Positions 15,906 through 24,547 of a DNA stretch of 56,065 bases are shown here, piece by piece. The notes beneath the pieces are model-generated. The model was not told where the DNA came from and ran no database searches. It saw only the letters and a list, made by a program, of their open reading frames with translations. The translations under genes and the position numbers were made by a program. The DNA lies in the NCBI RefSeq assembly GCF_003284925.1, contig NZ_QMEX01000014.1:1-56065 (forward strand), read 5' to 3'. Within the stretch, counting starts at the first letter, position 1. Each line of letters opens with the position of its first letter. This DNA is from Mycolicibacter senuensis. Lineage in GTDB: Bacteria > Actinomycetota > Actinomycetes > Mycobacteriales > Mycobacteriaceae.

Positions 15906-16864
15906 TAGCACCCACTCCCCGGTATCGGCATACACAGGTCAGTGGCCAGTAACTCCGGCGCCGCCTGCTGTGCGTCCAGAATCCGTTCGATCTTTCTGCG
16001 CCCCAAGCGAATGGCCCGTACGATCACGCCCTCGCGCTCCACCCACATCGTCGCTTTCTCGATCCAATCACGCAGCCTCACGAGGGCCTTGTCGCGGTGG
16101 TTCTGATAGAAAATAAAGATCGGCGTCAGACTCTCCAAGACCTGACCCATGCCCTGGAGCGCCGCAGCCAGACCCTGGCTGTAGAGCGTAATCGTCTGTT
16201 CTATAATTGATATCCTGCGGACGATGTCTTGGAGTTTCTCACGATAATTGTTTAGATCACGGACATATTCATCGGACAGGTCCAGGATGGCACTTACTTG
16301 CCCGCGTTGCCGTTCGATCGTCGACATAATCGCGTTGCCCGCATCGATGACCGCGGCGACTGATTCCACGTTGGTGCCGGCAAGCCCCTGCTGCACCTCG
16401 TCGAGCGATTCCTTCACGGGCTTCGGATCAACGTTGTCGGTGATCTTCGTCGCGTCGGTCAGGGTCCGTATCAAACTGTATGGCATCGTCACGCGCTCCA
16501 TGGGAATGGCCTTGGCGTTCAAAGCGATGTCGCCCAGTGACACGATGTTCACGTAATAGCCCCCGACCACGGTGAGCATGCGGACTTGCACCTGCGACTG
16601 GTCACCGACGAATGCACTGCCGTCGACCCCGGCCCGAACCCGCACCTGATTCGCTTCCAGTGCGAGATCCTTCACCTTGCCGACGTTGATCCCGGCGATG
16701 CGTACCGGGTCTCCCGGACGGACCGCCGCCGCGTCGTCTGTGTAGAAGGTGACGATCTTCTCCCCGGGCGGGTTGACATAGACCATGGCCGTCACGAGCG
16801 CCACAATGGTCACAAGGACAAGAGCACCGGCACCCCACGCAGTCGGGTTACGTAACACTTTCAT
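15905..16864 (-). CDS. mceC: Mce family protein, mceC position (operon 1)
   Basis: 319 residues from MKVLRNPTAWG at 16864, overlapping the mceB stop as ATGA; the longer frame to 16987 would run through mceB. Membrane anchor AGALVLVTIVALVTAMVYV, Mce domain VTFYTDDAAAVRPGDPVRIAGINVGKVKDLAL and VRMLTVVGGYYVNIVSLG, then long amphipathic helices (ILDLSDEYVRDLNNYREKLQDIVRRI) expected to build the lipid-conducting tube. The C-terminus has two Cys (DLCMPIPGSGC) that may be disulfide-bonded outside the membrane. Confidence 0.87.
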   Translation of the reverse strand: MKVLRNPTAWGAGALVLVTIVALVTAMVYVNPPGEKIVTFYTDDAAAVRPGDPVRIAGINVGKVKDLALEANQVRVRAGVDGSAFVGDQSQVQVRMLTVVGGYYVNIVSLGDIALNAKAIPMERVTMPYSLIRTLTDATKITDNVDPKPVKESLDEVQQGLAGTNVESVAAVIDAGNAIMSTIERQRGQVSAILDLSDEYVRDLNNYREKLQDIVRRISIIEQTITLYSQGLAAALQGMGQVLESLTPIFIFYQNHRDKALVRLRDWIEKATMWVEREGVIVRAIRLGRRKIERILDAQQAAPELLATDLCMPIPGSGC

Positions 16865-17922
16865 CGGTTGCACAGCACCACTCTTCGTCCATTGAGGAGT
16901 ACGTCCATTTGCTCCGGCAACTGAGCCCGGCCCCGCGAGCAGGGCAGGGGCGCACCGGCCTCCGGCGGCGGTGGGATGTTTTCCCACATGACTGGAACCA
17001 GTTTGATGGCATCCATAAAGTCCTCGAGGTGCGTGAAGGCAACATCCAGTGCCTCGTCCATGTCGATGCCATTCGACGGGAAGGCATCTGGACCGTAGGT
17101 GAAATAAGAACCACTATCCGCCACGGGTGGGAACCCGATATTCGTCAGCAATTGCGCGACCTGCCCGGTGAATGCGCCGTAGAGATCGGCTTTCCGGAAC
17201 TCGTCCAGCGCTTGTGTCAGAATGCCATCTACGGGCCCCTCATTAAGCCAGTCCATTATCTGGGTCAGATCTTTCCCATGTCCCCCCATGGTGTCTGAAA
17301 TATCCTTCAAATTGTGCATCAACGTCGCAATGACATGCTCGCGGTCCGATACGAACCGGGTGAGCTTGCGGATGCTCTCCAGCATCGGCGCCAGTCCGCC
17401 GCCATCACCGGCCAGATAGGTCGCCGCATTCGTGGTAAAACTGTTCAGCTCCTCAGGACTGAGGGTGGCGATCACCGGTTGTAGCCCGTTGAACAGTGTG
17501 GTGACATCGAAAGACGGTTGCGTCATCGCGGTGGTCACATGGGTGACGAGCTCGGCGTTTGAATAAGTCTCCGTCGGATCCACGATATCCAGATACCGCA
17601 AGCCGGTGAGAGCCTGGTATTTGATAGCAAGCCGAGTTCCGCCGACCACGCCATATCGTTTGTCGAGGGTAAACCCGACCACGGCGATACTTTGACCGCG
17701 TTTTCGCTCGAGCGCAACCGAGTGGACCTTCCCGACTCGAACCCCTCGGACCCGCACGTCGGCGTCCAGATGCAACCCAGATGCATCAGTGAAGTCGGCA
17801 CTATACGATCGCGTATCCCCCGCTACAGGCTGCCTAATAATATTCGCAACCAAAATAAACATGACGATAGCGACGGCCCCGCTGATCGCCAGCCGCCAGA
17901 ATGCAGCTCTAGCCTTCATCAT
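16861..17922 (-). CDS. mceB: Mce family protein, mceB position (operon 1)
   Basis: 353 residues beginning MMKARAAFWRLAISG. Membrane anchor AISGAVAIVMFILVANII, Mce domain YSADFTDASGLHLDADVRVRGVRVGKVHSVAL, then TRLAIKYQALTGLRYLDIVDP, the usual MceB wording. The helical C-terminal half ends in a short cysteine-containing tail (LPCSRGRAQLPEQMDVLLNGRRVVLCNR). The first two Met codons overlap the stop of mceA (ATGATGA), so coupling is certain. Confidence 0.88.
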   Translation of the reverse strand: MMKARAAFWRLAISGAVAIVMFILVANIIRQPVAGDTRSYSADFTDASGLHLDADVRVRGVRVGKVHSVALERKRGQSIAVVGFTLDKRYGVVGGTRLAIKYQALTGLRYLDIVDPTETYSNAELVTHVTTAMTQPSFDVTTLFNGLQPVIATLSPEELNSFTTNAATYLAGDGGGLAPMLESIRKLTRFVSDREHVIATLMHNLKDISDTMGGHGKDLTQIMDWLNEGPVDGILTQALDEFRKADLYGAFTGQVAQLLTNIGFPPVADSGSYFTYGPDAFPSNGIDMDEALDVAFTHLEDFMDAIKLVPVMWENIPPPPEAGAPLPCSRGRAQLPEQMDVLLNGRRVVLCNR

Positions 17923-18962
17923 GGCGCACCCACGGCTGCGAACGGCGCCGCTATACCTGGAAGACTGTCAAGGACAATACGAACCTGGATAGCTCGCTGC
18001 TCGGGACTCCCCTCGTACATTTTCTCAATCCGGGAACGCAACTCCACGAGCATCTCGGAAATACCCGCCGGCCTGATCAACGGCGGCACCACATCCGTCA
18101 GTGCGGTGATACTGTCCACCACGGGCAACAGATCCTCCGTATGCGAGTACTCCAGTTTGCCGATAGCCCCAAAAAGGTTATCCGCTACAAAACTCATGAA
18201 TGGCTCGATAATATCTGAGTACTCGTGCACGGTGGCGTTCCATACGCCCCTACCTAATTTGTTATGGCCGTGCGTTACCGCGGAGCTGGCATCGATCAGC
18301 GCATCGGTAAACGATGGGAACGCTACGCTCACTCCCGTCGTATTTCTCAAAAGTTGCGCGGTACTCACCGTTTGCGTGTCGGCAAGCGCATTTGCCGAGA
18401 TGATCATGGTCTCGATCAGCGGATTCAACGCATCGGTGTACCGGGTGGCTTTGTCGACCACCTGGATCAGCCGCGTGGTCAACGTACCGGTGGCAAGTCT
18501 TCCGAGCCGAGACAGCAACGCTTGAAGCGCAAAGTTGCCCTTCGGCGCGATCTGCAGGTGGATCCCATCGTGGAGTGGGCTCCCGCCCTCACGTGCGATG
18601 AGATTGATACCTGTCACGCCGAAATAGTTGATGGGCCGGAAATCTATATCCATCGCGTCGGTTAATCCCGCTATTGGCGTTTTCTGCAAATCAGCATCCA
18701 GGCGAACACCACCTCCGGGTAAATTGGCAACGGCCGTGACGGCCCCGACCTTTACCCCGTGCAGAACCAGTTCCGTACCCTTGGCGACCCCCGGACCGAT
18801 GTACGGCGTCTGGATGCTGACAGAAATTTCGTCAGGCGATCGACCTCCGAAGGGTTTGAACACCGTCAGCAGGCCGGCGACGACGGCGACGCAGAGCACG
18901 AGTGCTGCGCCGACGGTGGTCAGCGTCCGCTTCTCAGCTTCCTCCGAGCCGTGCAGTAACAT
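17919..18962 (-). CDS. mceA: Mce family protein, mceA position (operon 1)
   Basis: 347 residues: MLLHGSEEAEKRTLTTVGAALVLCVAVVAGLLTVF anchor, then an Mce domain ISVSIQTPYIGPGVAKGTELVLHGVKVGAVTAVA, NYFGVTGINLIAREGG and a helical remainder ending APFAAVGAP. MceA normally provides the first subunit of the tunnel. It starts about 10 bases after the yrbEB stop. The GTELVLHGVKVG wording is more divergent than in operon 2, in keeping with a separate subfamily. Confidence 0.86.
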   Translation of the reverse strand: MLLHGSEEAEKRTLTTVGAALVLCVAVVAGLLTVFKPFGGRSPDEISVSIQTPYIGPGVAKGTELVLHGVKVGAVTAVANLPGGGVRLDADLQKTPIAGLTDAMDIDFRPINYFGVTGINLIAREGGSPLHDGIHLQIAPKGNFALQALLSRLGRLATGTLTTRLIQVVDKATRYTDALNPLIETMIISANALADTQTVSTAQLLRNTTGVSVAFPSFTDALIDASSAVTHGHNKLGRGVWNATVHEYSDIIEPFMSFVADNLFGAIGKLEYSHTEDLLPVVDSITALTDVVPPLIRPAGISEMLVELRSRIEKMYEGSPEQRAIQVRIVLDSLPGIAAPFAAVGAP

Positions 18963-18972
18963 GCCCGCTCAC

Positions 18973-19845
18973 CTAACCTTTGAATACGAACACTGGGTGA
19001 AGGCCCCACAGTGCCACGGTCATTATCAAGTCCAGGACGATGATGGTGATCAGGCTGGTCCGCACAGCGCGACCCGATGCTTGGCCTACACCAACCGGAC
19101 CACCCGAAGCAAAGTATCCGTAATAGCAATGGATGACAGTCACTGCTGCACAGTAGACGGCTATCTTCAGCACGGAGTACGTGAGATCCCTGGGTGTCAA
19201 GAATTCGACAAAGTAGTGATTATATGTGCCGCCCGGTTGGTTGTGGAAGACCCGGATAACGGCGTCCATCACGACGAAATTAGCTATTAGCGCCACCAAA
19301 AACCCCGGTACCACACACGTCATCGCGCCGACCAGGCGAGTGCCGACCACAAAAGGTATCGGCCGGAGCCCCAACGCTTCCAAAGCATCAATCTCTTCGG
19401 AAATGCGCATCGCACCGATCTCGGCTGTCATCCGACACCCCGCTTGCCCGGCGAACGCAACAGCGGCCACTATGGGCCCGATCTCTCGAACCCCTCCGAT
19501 TCCGCCAACAATCCCCGACAATCCGCCGAAGCCAATAATATTCAAGACGGAAAACGCCTCAACTGCCAATGAGGCGCCGACCGCGATACCCAGGAGCAGC
19601 AGTACGCTTACCGCCCCGCCATCCACGATGAGCGAACCCCTGCCCCAGGCGAGGCTGTTCATCTGCTGCAATGTTTGCCGTCGATATTTGACGACCGCTA
19701 CCGGCACGGCACTGACGACCTTGGCGATGAAGACTACCCAGTGGCCGATGTTATGGAACAGTCCGCCGATCGGCCGCACTGCCGCTGTTGCCAATCGAGT
19801 TCCGAAATACGTGCTCGGTACTGCTACGTGGCGACCGTCAGCCAC
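18973..19845 (-). CDS. yrbEB: YrbE-type permease subunit B (operon 1)
   Basis: 290 residues from a GTG at 19845 that overlaps the yrbEA stop (TAGTG); the longer frame from 19914 would run into yrbEA. MlaE/YrbE permease family: several hydrophobic segments (GAVSVLLLLGIAVGASLAVEAF, IGPIVAAVAFAGQAGCRMTAEIGAMR) and the conserved coupling motif EEIDALEALGLRPIPFVVGTRLV, which contacts the Mkl/MceG ATPase. The final segment TYNHYFVEFLTPRDLTYSVLK matches the family. No ATPase gene is in the window; it is normally encoded elsewhere. Confidence 0.9.
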   Translation of the reverse strand: MADGRHVAVPSTYFGTRLATAAVRPIGGLFHNIGHWVVFIAKVVSAVPVAVVKYRRQTLQQMNSLAWGRGSLIVDGGAVSVLLLLGIAVGASLAVEAFSVLNIIGFGGLSGIVGGIGGVREIGPIVAAVAFAGQAGCRMTAEIGAMRISEEIDALEALGLRPIPFVVGTRLVGAMTCVVPGFLVALIANFVVMDAVIRVFHNQPGGTYNHYFVEFLTPRDLTYSVLKIAVYCAAVTVIHCYYGYFASGGPVGVGQASGRAVRTSLITIIVLDLIMTVALWGLHPVFVFKG

Positions 19846-20759
19846 TACGCCACCTCCAGTGGAGCAAACATCGACTGCAACTGTGTTATGGCGAGGTTGG
19901 CGAAGACGATCCACACGACATTGACCACCACCGATGAATTAACAGCATCCGCGACACCGCGCGGACCGCCCTTCGCCTCCATTCCTCGGAGCGATGAAAC
20001 GATACCCACGATTGCCGCAAAGACCAGCGTCTTGCCGATTGCGAACCATATGTCCACGAGCTTCGCGAAGGTCCCGAACGACATCCAGAAACTTCCAGGT
20101 GCGACGTCGGACGCTCCCACTGCCATCAGAAAGGAGGATGCAGTTCCCGACACCACAATCAATATGCAGAGAATGGGGGCAATCAACAGCAGTGCGAGGA
20201 AACGCGGCACGACCAACTGCCGGACCGGGTCGACACCCATCACCCGCATTGCGTCGAGTTCCTCACGGATAGCGCGTGCCCCAAAATCCGATGCGATGGC
20301 CGAAGCCGCCGCGCCCCCCAACAACAGCCCCGCGGTCATCGGCGCTCCCTGCCGAACGACACCGACGCCGGCGGCAGCACCGAGCAGCGACGTGGCCCCG
20401 AGTTGATTGACAAGCCCCGACGTCACCACCGTGACGATTGCGCCGATCGGGATGGCCATCAACAGCGCGGGTGTCGCCGTCACTTTGAGCAAGGCCCAGG
20501 CCTGTACAACGACGTCGCCGACCGCGAGCCTCAGGGAAATGACATCGGCGACGATGTAGCGCAACACGTCCGCGAACAGCTGCAGGCCACGACCGGTCGT
20601 GGCTGCGGTACGCCGTGGAATCATGCCCACGTGGCGCGCAGCCCGGCGCGGGTAAGCCACAAAGCCTTGGCGTAACGGGCCCATCGTTCTCGAGCCCACC
20701 ATGCTCGACTCCGAAGCCAGCCCGTCCTGCAGTTGGTCGTTGTCGACGCTGGCGGTCAT
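19845..20759 (-). CDS. yrbEA: YrbE-type permease subunit A (operon 1)
   Basis: 304 residues, first gene of the minus-strand mce operon. After an N-terminal extension of about 60 residues come the MlaE-type segments (VVQAWALLKVTATPALLMAIPIGAIVTVVTSGLVNQLG, GVVRQGAPMTAGLLLGGAAASAIASDFGARAIREELDAMRVMGVDPVRQLVVPRFLA). The EELDAMRVMG block is the ATPase-coupling motif. The N-terminus is longer than in YrbEA of operon 2, and an internal ATG near MVGSRTMGPLRQG could be the true start. A 29-codon open frame ends in an ATGA overlap with the listed start, which supports ATG 20759. Confidence 0.88.
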   Translation of the reverse strand: MTASVDNDQLQDGLASESSMVGSRTMGPLRQGFVAYPRRAARHVGMIPRRTAATTGRGLQLFADVLRYIVADVISLRLAVGDVVVQAWALLKVTATPALLMAIPIGAIVTVVTSGLVNQLGATSLLGAAAGVGVVRQGAPMTAGLLLGGAAASAIASDFGARAIREELDAMRVMGVDPVRQLVVPRFLALLLIAPILCILIVVSGTASSFLMAVGASDVAPGSFWMSFGTFAKLVDIWFAIGKTLVFAAIVGIVSSLRGMEAKGGPRGVADAVNSSVVVNVVWIVFANLAITQLQSMFAPLEVA

Positions 20760-20845
20760 CGATCACCGTCAGCATGTTTATGGGATCGCGTGCGCTCCGA
20801 CGGGTCGGTGGGGATCGGCATCAGTGGCAGCAGGCTGTCCCGCAT
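20756..20845 (-). CDS. Possible 29-residue leader ORF coupled to yrbEA
   Basis: An open frame MRDSLLPLMPIPTDP... of 29 codons whose TGA overlaps the yrbEA ATG by ATGA, the same kind of overlap seen throughout the operon. AAGG lies eight bases before its ATG. It resembles no known protein. It may be a leader peptide that couples translation, or chance. The same frame stays open upstream to 20944, so a longer product is possible. Confidence 0.3.
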   Translation of the reverse strand: MRDSLLPLMPIPTDPSERTRSHKHADGDR

Positions 20846-21344
20846 ATCAATAGCCTTGCGGAAAGGGTAGATCTCCGTACTGCGCGGCGTGGCCGGACCG
20901 CTCTCGCGAGGCGTCGGTCGTACCACCCCATTGGCCCTGGGCAATGGGCCCGCGGGCGCCGACGATCAGTGGGGAGGCGTAGGTCGCCTGACGCGGCGCT
21001 TTCAGTGTCGGACCCGATCCAACGGCGGATCTGATCTGGAGCCACGGTCTCATGAAACGTCCCCTCCTGCTGGCACGCCCCCGGGACGCACTGTAGTGGC
21101 CGTCACGCTGGTCACGGGGGTGTGACGTAAATCAGTTATTTGGTTGGACGATTACACTAGATGAGGGCCTCGCGGTTGACAAGCGGGAATTACTTCCGCT
21201 TCAGAAGGTTCCTGTGCTGCCTCATCGGTGCTGGTCATCGAGCGGCCGCGGTGGACCCTCATCCAGTGGTCTGCGGAGACGGCAGTTGGCATCGTCTCGG
21301 TTCGCGGGGTGGTCCCGCGCCGGTTTGCGTACCGTGAATAAGGT
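20846..21344. other. Gap between divergent mce operon 1 and the SDR operon, no confident gene
   Basis: About 500 bases upstream of yrbEA and of the SDR gene. Short open frames exist on both strands but none has a convincing start, ribosome binding site or family signature. It must hold the promoters of both operons. The one distinctive element is the 16-base motif listed at 21345. Confidence 0.5.
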
Positions 21345-21360
21345 ATATAGTTACAGCATT
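21345..21360. promoter_or_regulatory. Shared 16-base motif, copy 2
   Basis: ATATAGTTACAGCATT, identical to the copy at 8861 in 13 of 16 positions, ending 12 bases before the ATG of the SDR gene at 21373. TATAGT within it could also be a -10 element; an operator here would overlap the transcription start. Confidence 0.5.
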
Positions 21361-21372
21361 TTGCATCAGAAG

Positions 21373-22260
21373 ATGACGGCGAGGGAGACGGCTTTGGCAG
21401 GAAACCCGGTGGCTCCTACCTTGAAGGACCGTGTTGTTGTTGTCACCGGCGCCAGCCGCGGCATCGGCCGCGAGATCGCGGTCCGCGCCGCGGCCGACGG
21501 TGCGAACGTGGCGTTGTTGGCCAAGACGGAGATACCGAATCCCAAGATCGCCGGAACTCTGGCCGAGACAGCCGAGGCCGTGCGGGCGGCCGGCGGTCGT
21601 GCCCTGCCGCTGGTGTGCGACGTGCGTGACGCCGACGCCGTACAGCGCGCGGTGACCGCCGCGGCCGAGGAGTTCGGTGGGATCGACATCGTGATCAACA
21701 ACGCGGGCGCACTGGACCTGCGACGCACTCCGCAATTGCCTCCCAAGAACTTCGCCCGGCTGCTGGAGATCAACGTGCAGGGCCCGTTCGCCGTCGTGCA
21801 GGCGGCTTATCCACACCTGCGCCGGTCCACCAACGCGCACATCGTGAATGTGTCGCCGCCGCTGAACCTGGAGCCCTCCTGGCTCGGCGCCCACACCGGG
21901 CACACGGTCGGCAAGTACGCCGAGAGCATGCTGACACTGGGCTGGGCCGCGGAGTTCGCCTCGGTCCCCATCGCCGTCAACTCGTTGTGGCCGGCCACCA
22001 CCGTGGCCAGCACCGGGATGATGGTTGCGATGGGCGAGGACACGGTACGGGCGCAGGCGCGACACCCGCGCATCATGGCCGACGCGGTGCACGCCCTGGT
22101 CACCCGCCCCACCGCCGGCTGCAGCGGCCACTTCTATACCGACGAAGATGTGCTGCATGAGGCGGGCATCGATGACCTGGCGCAGTACCGGCTCGCGGCC
22201 CGCGACGAAGACCTGACCGGAAACTTCTATCTCGCGTCGACCCCGCTGCCGACGGTGTAG
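21373..22260 (+). CDS. SDR-family protein, HSDL2-like, with His in place of catalytic Tyr
   Basis: About 295 residues from ATG 21373 (MTARETALAG); a TTG seven codons further on is an alternative, and the longer upstream frame has no support. It has a Rossmann fold with TGASRGIGRE, a DVRD block and NNAGAL, and the overall order resembles HSDL2-type SDRs (KNFARLLEINVQGPFAVVQAAYPHL, GHFYTDEDVL). In that family the active site reads YTxxK; here the codons are CAC ACG GTC GGC AAG, giving HTVGK, so the Tyr is replaced by His while the Lys remains. It is the first gene of the plus-strand operon with two acyl-CoA dehydrogenase subunits and two more SDRs. Confidence 0.82.
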   Translation: MTARETALAGNPVAPTLKDRVVVVTGASRGIGREIAVRAAADGANVALLAKTEIPNPKIAGTLAETAEAVRAAGGRALPLVCDVRDADAVQRAVTAAAEEFGGIDIVINNAGALDLRRTPQLPPKNFARLLEINVQGPFAVVQAAYPHLRRSTNAHIVNVSPPLNLEPSWLGAHTGHTVGKYAESMLTLGWAAEFASVPIAVNSLWPATTVASTGMMVAMGEDTVRAQARHPRIMADAVHALVTRPTAGCSGHFYTDEDVLHEAGIDDLAQYRLAARDEDLTGNFYLASTPLPTV

Positions 22261-22273
22261 GACGCTACTGACG

Positions 22274-23434
22274 ATGACCACCTTGATGCCTTCCTTCGAG
22301 GCACTGTGCGCGAACGAACCCGAACTGGCCAAGCTGCGGGCGTCGATCCGGGACTTTCTGCGCGCTGACCGTGCCGAGTTCGGCTGGACACCAGCCGTCG
22401 ACTCATGGCTGGGCGGCTGGGATCCGGAATTCAGCGCCCGGTTGGGCGACGCCGGATTCGTCGGTTTGACCATCCCGAGGTCGTACGGCGGCCACGGGCT
22501 GGGCCACCTGCACCGCTACGTGGTGACCGAGGAGTTGCTGGTGCAAGGTGCGCCGGTGGCCGCGCACTGGATCGCCGACCGACAGGTCGCGCCGGGGCTG
22601 TTGACCTACGGCAGCGAGGAGCAGCGTCAACGGTTGCTGCCGCGCATCGCCGCGGGTCGGTTCTACTCGTCGATCGGGATGAGTGAGCACGAGGCCGGCT
22701 CCGACCTGGCGGCGGTGCAGACCAAGGCCACCAAGACCGACGGCGGCTGGCTGCTCAGCGGGACGAAGGTATGGACCAGCGGTGCACACCATGCCCACCA
22801 GGTCGTCGTGCTGGCCCGTAGCAGCCCGGCTGACCCGGAACACCGCCACGCCGGTTTCAGCCAGTTCCTGGTGCCCTGCGACGCCGACGGCGTCCGGATC
22901 GATCCGGTCGTGCTGATGTCGGGTGAGCACCATTTCAACGAGGTCACGTTTGACGAGGTGTTCGTGCCCGACGCCGACGTGCTCGGCGAAATCGGAAACG
23001 GCTGGCACCAAGTGACATCCGAATTGTCGTTCGAACGCAGCGGGCCCGAGCGGATCCTGTCCACCGCCCCGCTGATCATCGCCGCTATCCGCGCGCTGGG
23101 ATCCGGTCCGGCTCCCGACGACCGCACCGCCGCCGAGATCGGCGATCTGGTGGCCCGGTTGATCTCGCTACGCCAGTTGTCGGTTTCGGTCGCCCGCACA
23201 CTGGCCGACGGCGAGGACGCCGCGAACCAGGCTGCCCTGGTCAAAGACCTCGGCACCCGGTTCGAGCAGGAATCGGTCGGCCTGGTCGCCGACCTCCTCG
23301 AGGGCGCGAATCACGACGACGCGCTCAAACTCATGCTGGCTACGGCGTTTCTGCACAAACCCATGTTCACTTTGCGGGGCGGCACCAACGAGGTGCTGCG
23401 CGGCGTGGTGGCTCGTGGAATGGGGTTGCGATGA
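22274..23434 (+). CDS. Acyl-CoA dehydrogenase, first subunit (FadE-like)
   Basis: 386 residues. Classic blocks: GLTIPRSYGGHGLG near 75, IGMSEHEAGSDLAAVQTKA near 138 (flavin and substrate binding), WLLSGTKVWTSGAHHA, and the C-terminal FTLRGGTNEVLRGVVARGMGL. It probably pairs with the next gene product to form an alpha2beta2 acyl-CoA dehydrogenase like those acting on steroid side chains in actinobacteria (family knowledge; pairing inferred from adjacency and overlap). It begins 13 bases after the SDR stop and overlaps the second subunit by four bases. Membrane segments are absent, so it acts in the cytoplasm. Confidence 0.9.
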   Translation: MTTLMPSFEALCANEPELAKLRASIRDFLRADRAEFGWTPAVDSWLGGWDPEFSARLGDAGFVGLTIPRSYGGHGLGHLHRYVVTEELLVQGAPVAAHWIADRQVAPGLLTYGSEEQRQRLLPRIAAGRFYSSIGMSEHEAGSDLAAVQTKATKTDGGWLLSGTKVWTSGAHHAHQVVVLARSSPADPEHRHAGFSQFLVPCDADGVRIDPVVLMSGEHHFNEVTFDEVFVPDADVLGEIGNGWHQVTSELSFERSGPERILSTAPLIIAAIRALGSGPAPDDRTAAEIGDLVARLISLRQLSVSVARTLADGEDAANQAALVKDLGTRFEQESVGLVADLLEGANHDDALKLMLATAFLHKPMFTLRGGTNEVLRGVVARGMGLR

Positions 23435-24522
23435 GCGCTCTTTCGGGTGGAATCTTCGACTCGGACCGTTCCGACGACGACACCGCCGAGTTGCGTGCGC
23501 TGGTCGACGACATCGGCCGACGGTCCTTCGAGACGCGACTGGGTCAGCGCGGTGTGCCGGAACGATTCGACCCGGATCTGTGGCGGACCCTTGAGGACAC
23601 CGGGCTGGCGCGGCTGACCAGTACGCCGGACCTGGACGCCGGGCCGGTCGAGTCCGCGGTGGTGCTCTACGGCCTGGCGCGTTACGCGGGTGCCGTGCCG
23701 ATCGCCGAGACGGACCTCCTGGCCGCGTGGCTGGGACAGCGGGTCGGCATCGAGCTCCCCAGCGGGCCGCTGACCGTCGCGATCGCCGACGCCCGGCACG
23801 CCGACGGCCGGGTCAGCGGCGTGGCCCACGATGTGCCGTGGACGCGGGCGTGCGCGGCGGTGCTGTTGGCCGGCCGCATCGGCGACCAGGTATGGGTCGG
23901 CACCCTCAACGCCGATGACCCGCAGATGGGTGTCGACTCCTACGAAGGTCACAACCTCGCGGGCGAGCCGCGTGATCGCATCACGTTCGATGTCGCGGTC
24001 GATCGGCTGCACTGCGTCGACCGGGCCGTTGCCGACGAGTTGGTGCGGCGCGGCGCCTGGGCACGCTGTGCGCAGACCATCGGCGCTTTGGACGCGGCCG
24101 CCGCGCTGTCGGTGGACCACACCCGAGACCGGGTCCAATTCGGCCGTCCGCTCAGCAGGTTTCAGGCCGTACAGCACGTGCTGGCGGCCATGGCCGGTGA
24201 CATCGAGCGCGCCCGGGCGGCGGCCACCCTGGCGGTCGCTGCGGCAGCAGATCACGGCTTCGCCTCGGCGCAAACCGATTTCGCCGTCACTGCCGCAAAG
24301 GTCACGATCGGCCGGGTCACCGCCGCCGTCACCACGGCTGCCCACCAATTGCACGGCGCGATCGGCGTCACCGTAGAGCATCCACTGTGGCTGGCGACCA
24401 TGCGCGCACAGAGCTGGGTCGCCGACTACGGCAGTACCGGGCATTACGCACAGCTCCTGGGCCGGGCGACTCTGGCGGCCCAGGATCCGTGGGACGTGCT
24501 GATCGGCGATAAAACAACGTGA
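23431..24522 (+). CDS. Acyl-CoA dehydrogenase, second subunit (FadE-like)
   Basis: 363 residues, starting in an ATGA overlap with the previous gene. The N-terminal half is divergent and short of the usual GMSEP block. The C-terminal half keeps the acyl-CoA dehydrogenase core: DHTRDRVQFGRPLSRFQAVQHVLAAMA near 230 and TTAAHQLHGAIGVTVEHPLWL near 305. Such lopsided partners occur as the non-catalytic or half-site subunit in heteromeric FadE enzymes. A long antisense open frame covers this gene but has no family features. Confidence 0.88.
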   Translation: MSALSGGIFDSDRSDDDTAELRALVDDIGRRSFETRLGQRGVPERFDPDLWRTLEDTGLARLTSTPDLDAGPVESAVVLYGLARYAGAVPIAETDLLAAWLGQRVGIELPSGPLTVAIADARHADGRVSGVAHDVPWTRACAAVLLAGRIGDQVWVGTLNADDPQMGVDSYEGHNLAGEPRDRITFDVAVDRLHCVDRAVADELVRRGAWARCAQTIGALDAAAALSVDHTRDRVQFGRPLSRFQAVQHVLAAMAGDIERARAAATLAVAAAADHGFASAQTDFAVTAAKVTIGRVTAAVTTAAHQLHGAIGVTVEHPLWLATMRAQSWVADYGSTGHYAQLLGRATLAAQDPWDVLIGDKTT

Positions 24523-24547
24523 GAAATATTGATCAAGAGGAGGATTC

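Noticed and set aside
20847..21053. Minus-strand 68-codon frame upstream of yrbEA
   Set aside because: No ribosome binding site or family, and it overlaps other frames of similar size.
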